Shown: positions 62,829-64,000 of the stretch, in pieces
Layout of the letters: each line of letters begins with the position of its first letter
Numbering within the stretch: the stretch's first letter is position 1
Program-made: the position numbers and the translations under genes
The notes under the pieces: model-generated
Databases searched by the model: none
Seen by the model: the letters and a program-made list of their open reading frames with translations, nothing else
What the model was told of the DNA's origin: nothing
NCBI RefSeq assembly: GCF_014284365.1
Contig: NZ_JACOGG010000016.1
Location: 1 to 64,000 of the forward strand
From: Cognatundibacterium rugosum
GTDB taxonomy: Bacteria; Pseudomonadota; Gammaproteobacteria; Burkholderiales; Burkholderiaceae_D
Direction: 5' to 3'
DNA length: 64,000 bases

Positions 62829-63622
62829 CACACCCTGCCTATCAACACACTCAGCCGTTACTGCGCTGGCAAACCGCGCTGGTACTATTGTTGCTGACAG
62901 CCCTGATCAGCGCCAGCTTCCTGAGTCTGGACATGCACTGGGCCGAGCTATTCAGCGATCAGTCGCTGCAAAGCAGTCGCGACTTTTTGGCCGGGTTTGC
63001 GCCTCCGGATATGCAAGCCAGCTTTCTACACAAAACGGCCATGGCAACGCTGGAAACACTGGCGATGTCAGCACTGGGCACCGTGCTGGCTGCGCTGGCA
63101 GGTATGCTGCTGGCACTGCCTGCCAGCAAACAGTACGGCACCTTGCTATATCACTGCAGCCGCCTGTTACTCAATTTGGCACGTGCAATCCCCGAACTGG
63201 TGTGGGCATCAATTATGCTGATCGCAGCGGGACTCGGACCTTTCGCCGGGACCATCGCCCTGGCTGCACATACCACCGGTGTACTGGGTCGCCTGTTTGC
63301 TGAAACGCTGGAAAATCTGCCACCAGAAAACGCGCAGACGCTGAAGCTCAATGGCGCCAGCCGCGCGCAAATATTTTTTTACGCCAGCTTACCGATGGGG
63401 CTGCCGCAAATGCTGTCTTACACCCTGTATCGCTGGGAAAACAATATACGTGCAGCCTCTATCCTGGGGGTGGTCGGCGCAGGCGGTCTGGGACAAATGC
63501 TGAAATACCATCTGTCTCTGTTTCAGATGCATAGCGCGGCGACAGTCATCATCGCCATGCTGTTACTGGTAGCGCTGGTCGACGCACTGAGCTTCGCTAT
63601 ACGGCGCAGACTGACGCGCTAA
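62825..63622 (+). CDS. ABC transporter permease (PhnE-like), second
   Basis: A 265-residue permease, clearly paralogous to the preceding one (LNGASRAQIFFYASLPMGLPQMLSYTLYRWENNIRAASILG). ATG at 62825 overlaps the stop of the first permease and follows AGGAG; a longer frame from 62804 is open but less likely. It is the last gene of the importer operon; no terminator is evident in the 93 bp after it. Confidence 0.87.
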   Translation: MTHPAYQHTQPLLRWQTALVLLLLTALISASFLSLDMHWAELFSDQSLQSSRDFLAGFAPPDMQASFLHKTAMATLETLAMSALGTVLAALAGMLLALPASKQYGTLLYHCSRLLLNLARAIPELVWASIMLIAAGLGPFAGTIALAAHTTGVLGRLFAETLENLPPENAQTLKLNGASRAQIFFYASLPMGLPQMLSYTLYRWENNIRAASILGVVGAGGLGQMLKYHLSLFQMHSAATVIIAMLLLVALVDALSFAIRRRLTR

Positions 63623-63715
63623 AGACACTCGTCTCTTCACATGCACTTAGTCATCGTGATCACCAATCGCTGTCACGCAAAAACCTGTGCGGCCAGCCTG
63701 GCTCAGCCCAGCAAA

Positions 63716-64000
63716 TCAGCGCACCAAACGTTGCGGGCTTGTACCGGCTGTGGTAGCGGTATTTGAGTTGCCTGCAGTACGACATTCGCTTTGCGGATAG
63801 CCGTTGCGTTCCACCTCCGGATCGAGCTGGCGCAGAGCATTTTTTGCCTGTTGCAAGTCTTTGCCAAACTCCATCAGATAGCGCTGCCGCTCGTCGCTCT
63901 GCCATTCCTCGCTCGAAAAAATATTCAGTGCATAGGTCTTACTGACTGCCACCTGCCCTTCCAGCCTGGGCATCAGCAAACGGTCGGGATCGACATTTTC
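63716..64000 (-). CDS. C-terminal part of an unrecognised protein (cut by window edge)
   Basis: An open frame enters from the right edge and ends at 63716, giving 94 residues from ENVDPDRLLMPRLEG to a Thr/Ser-rich tail (NSNTATTAGTSPQRLVR). The middle is charged and helical-looking (SSEEWQSDERQRYLMEFGKDLQQAKNALRQL), with one cysteine near the end. No family is recognised. It converges on the importer operon. Confidence 0.55.
   Translation of the reverse strand, partial: ENVDPDRLLMPRLEGQVAVSKTYALNIFSSEEWQSDERQRYLMEFGKDLQQAKNALRQLDPEVERNGYPQSECRTAGNSNTATTAGTSPQRLVR

Overview
The window looks like chromosomal DNA of a betaproteobacterium, most likely Burkholderiales and probably Oxalobacteraceae (Undibacterium/Herminiimonas-like). 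This is inferred from the block tRNA-Leu–tig–clpP–clpX–lon, the prpR/prpB-prpC-acnD-prpF-prpE methylcitrate cluster, the hpnC/hpnD/hpnE squalene genes, cysB, lysC, kup and the moderate GC content. No 16S gene is present, so the genus stays an inference. There is no prophage, CRISPR array or large island. The mobile DNA seen is one IS3-family end at the left edge and some small intergenic repeats.

Layout. 1-125: truncated IS3-family element. 200-6382 (minus): protein quality control block lon, clpX, clpP, tig and tRNA-Leu. 6617-10866 (minus): two-gene RND efflux operon. 11212-16445: squalene genes hpnC, then a small lipoprotein, an M24-fold protein and an opposed repeat lipoprotein, then hpnD-hpnE. 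16451-22776: radA, lplT, the operon tsaB-rimI-udg-DUF1853, and a thioredoxin-like gene. 22836-23390: three tRNA-Arg(ACG) genes in perfect 219-bp tandem repeats, each with its own promoter and terminator. 23448-30840: kup, tRNA-Ser, lysC, DUF1415, malate synthase and a haloacid-dehalogenase-type hydrolase, with a divergent LysR regulator. 32169-46493: a chemoreceptor, a cold-shock protein, a hotdog thioesterase, a CapA pair, a ferredoxin, small proteins, cysB with a methyltransferase, a PlpD-like patatin, an FAH-family enzyme, a DUF885 peptidase-like protein and an HDOD protein.

46581-58005: a compact orphan protein resembling phage tail protein gpD/VgrG, then the propionate-degradation cluster. 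The prpB-prpC-GNAT-acnD-prpF genes run leftward behind a clear sigma-54 promoter (TGGCAC-N5-TTGCA). prpR is divergent and an array of TGAAAC repeats lies between. prpE follows after a terminator. 58100-60071: a tightly overlapping signalling operon of a single receiver domain, a CheC-type phosphatase and a PAS-GGDEF diguanylate cyclase. 60227-63622: an ABC importer of the phosphonate/phosphite/putative-selenate class, with one binding protein, one ATPase and two permeases. A gene cut by the right edge ends at 63716.

Most promising for a second look: the orphan gpD/VgrG-like mini-protein, the receiver–CheC–GGDEF operon, the tRNA-Arg array with co-varying terminators, the duplicated acnD tail inside an inverted-repeat element, the IS apparently inserted in a terminator loop, and the possible two-peptide transcript at 25605-25755. 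No clearly new multi-gene system was found.
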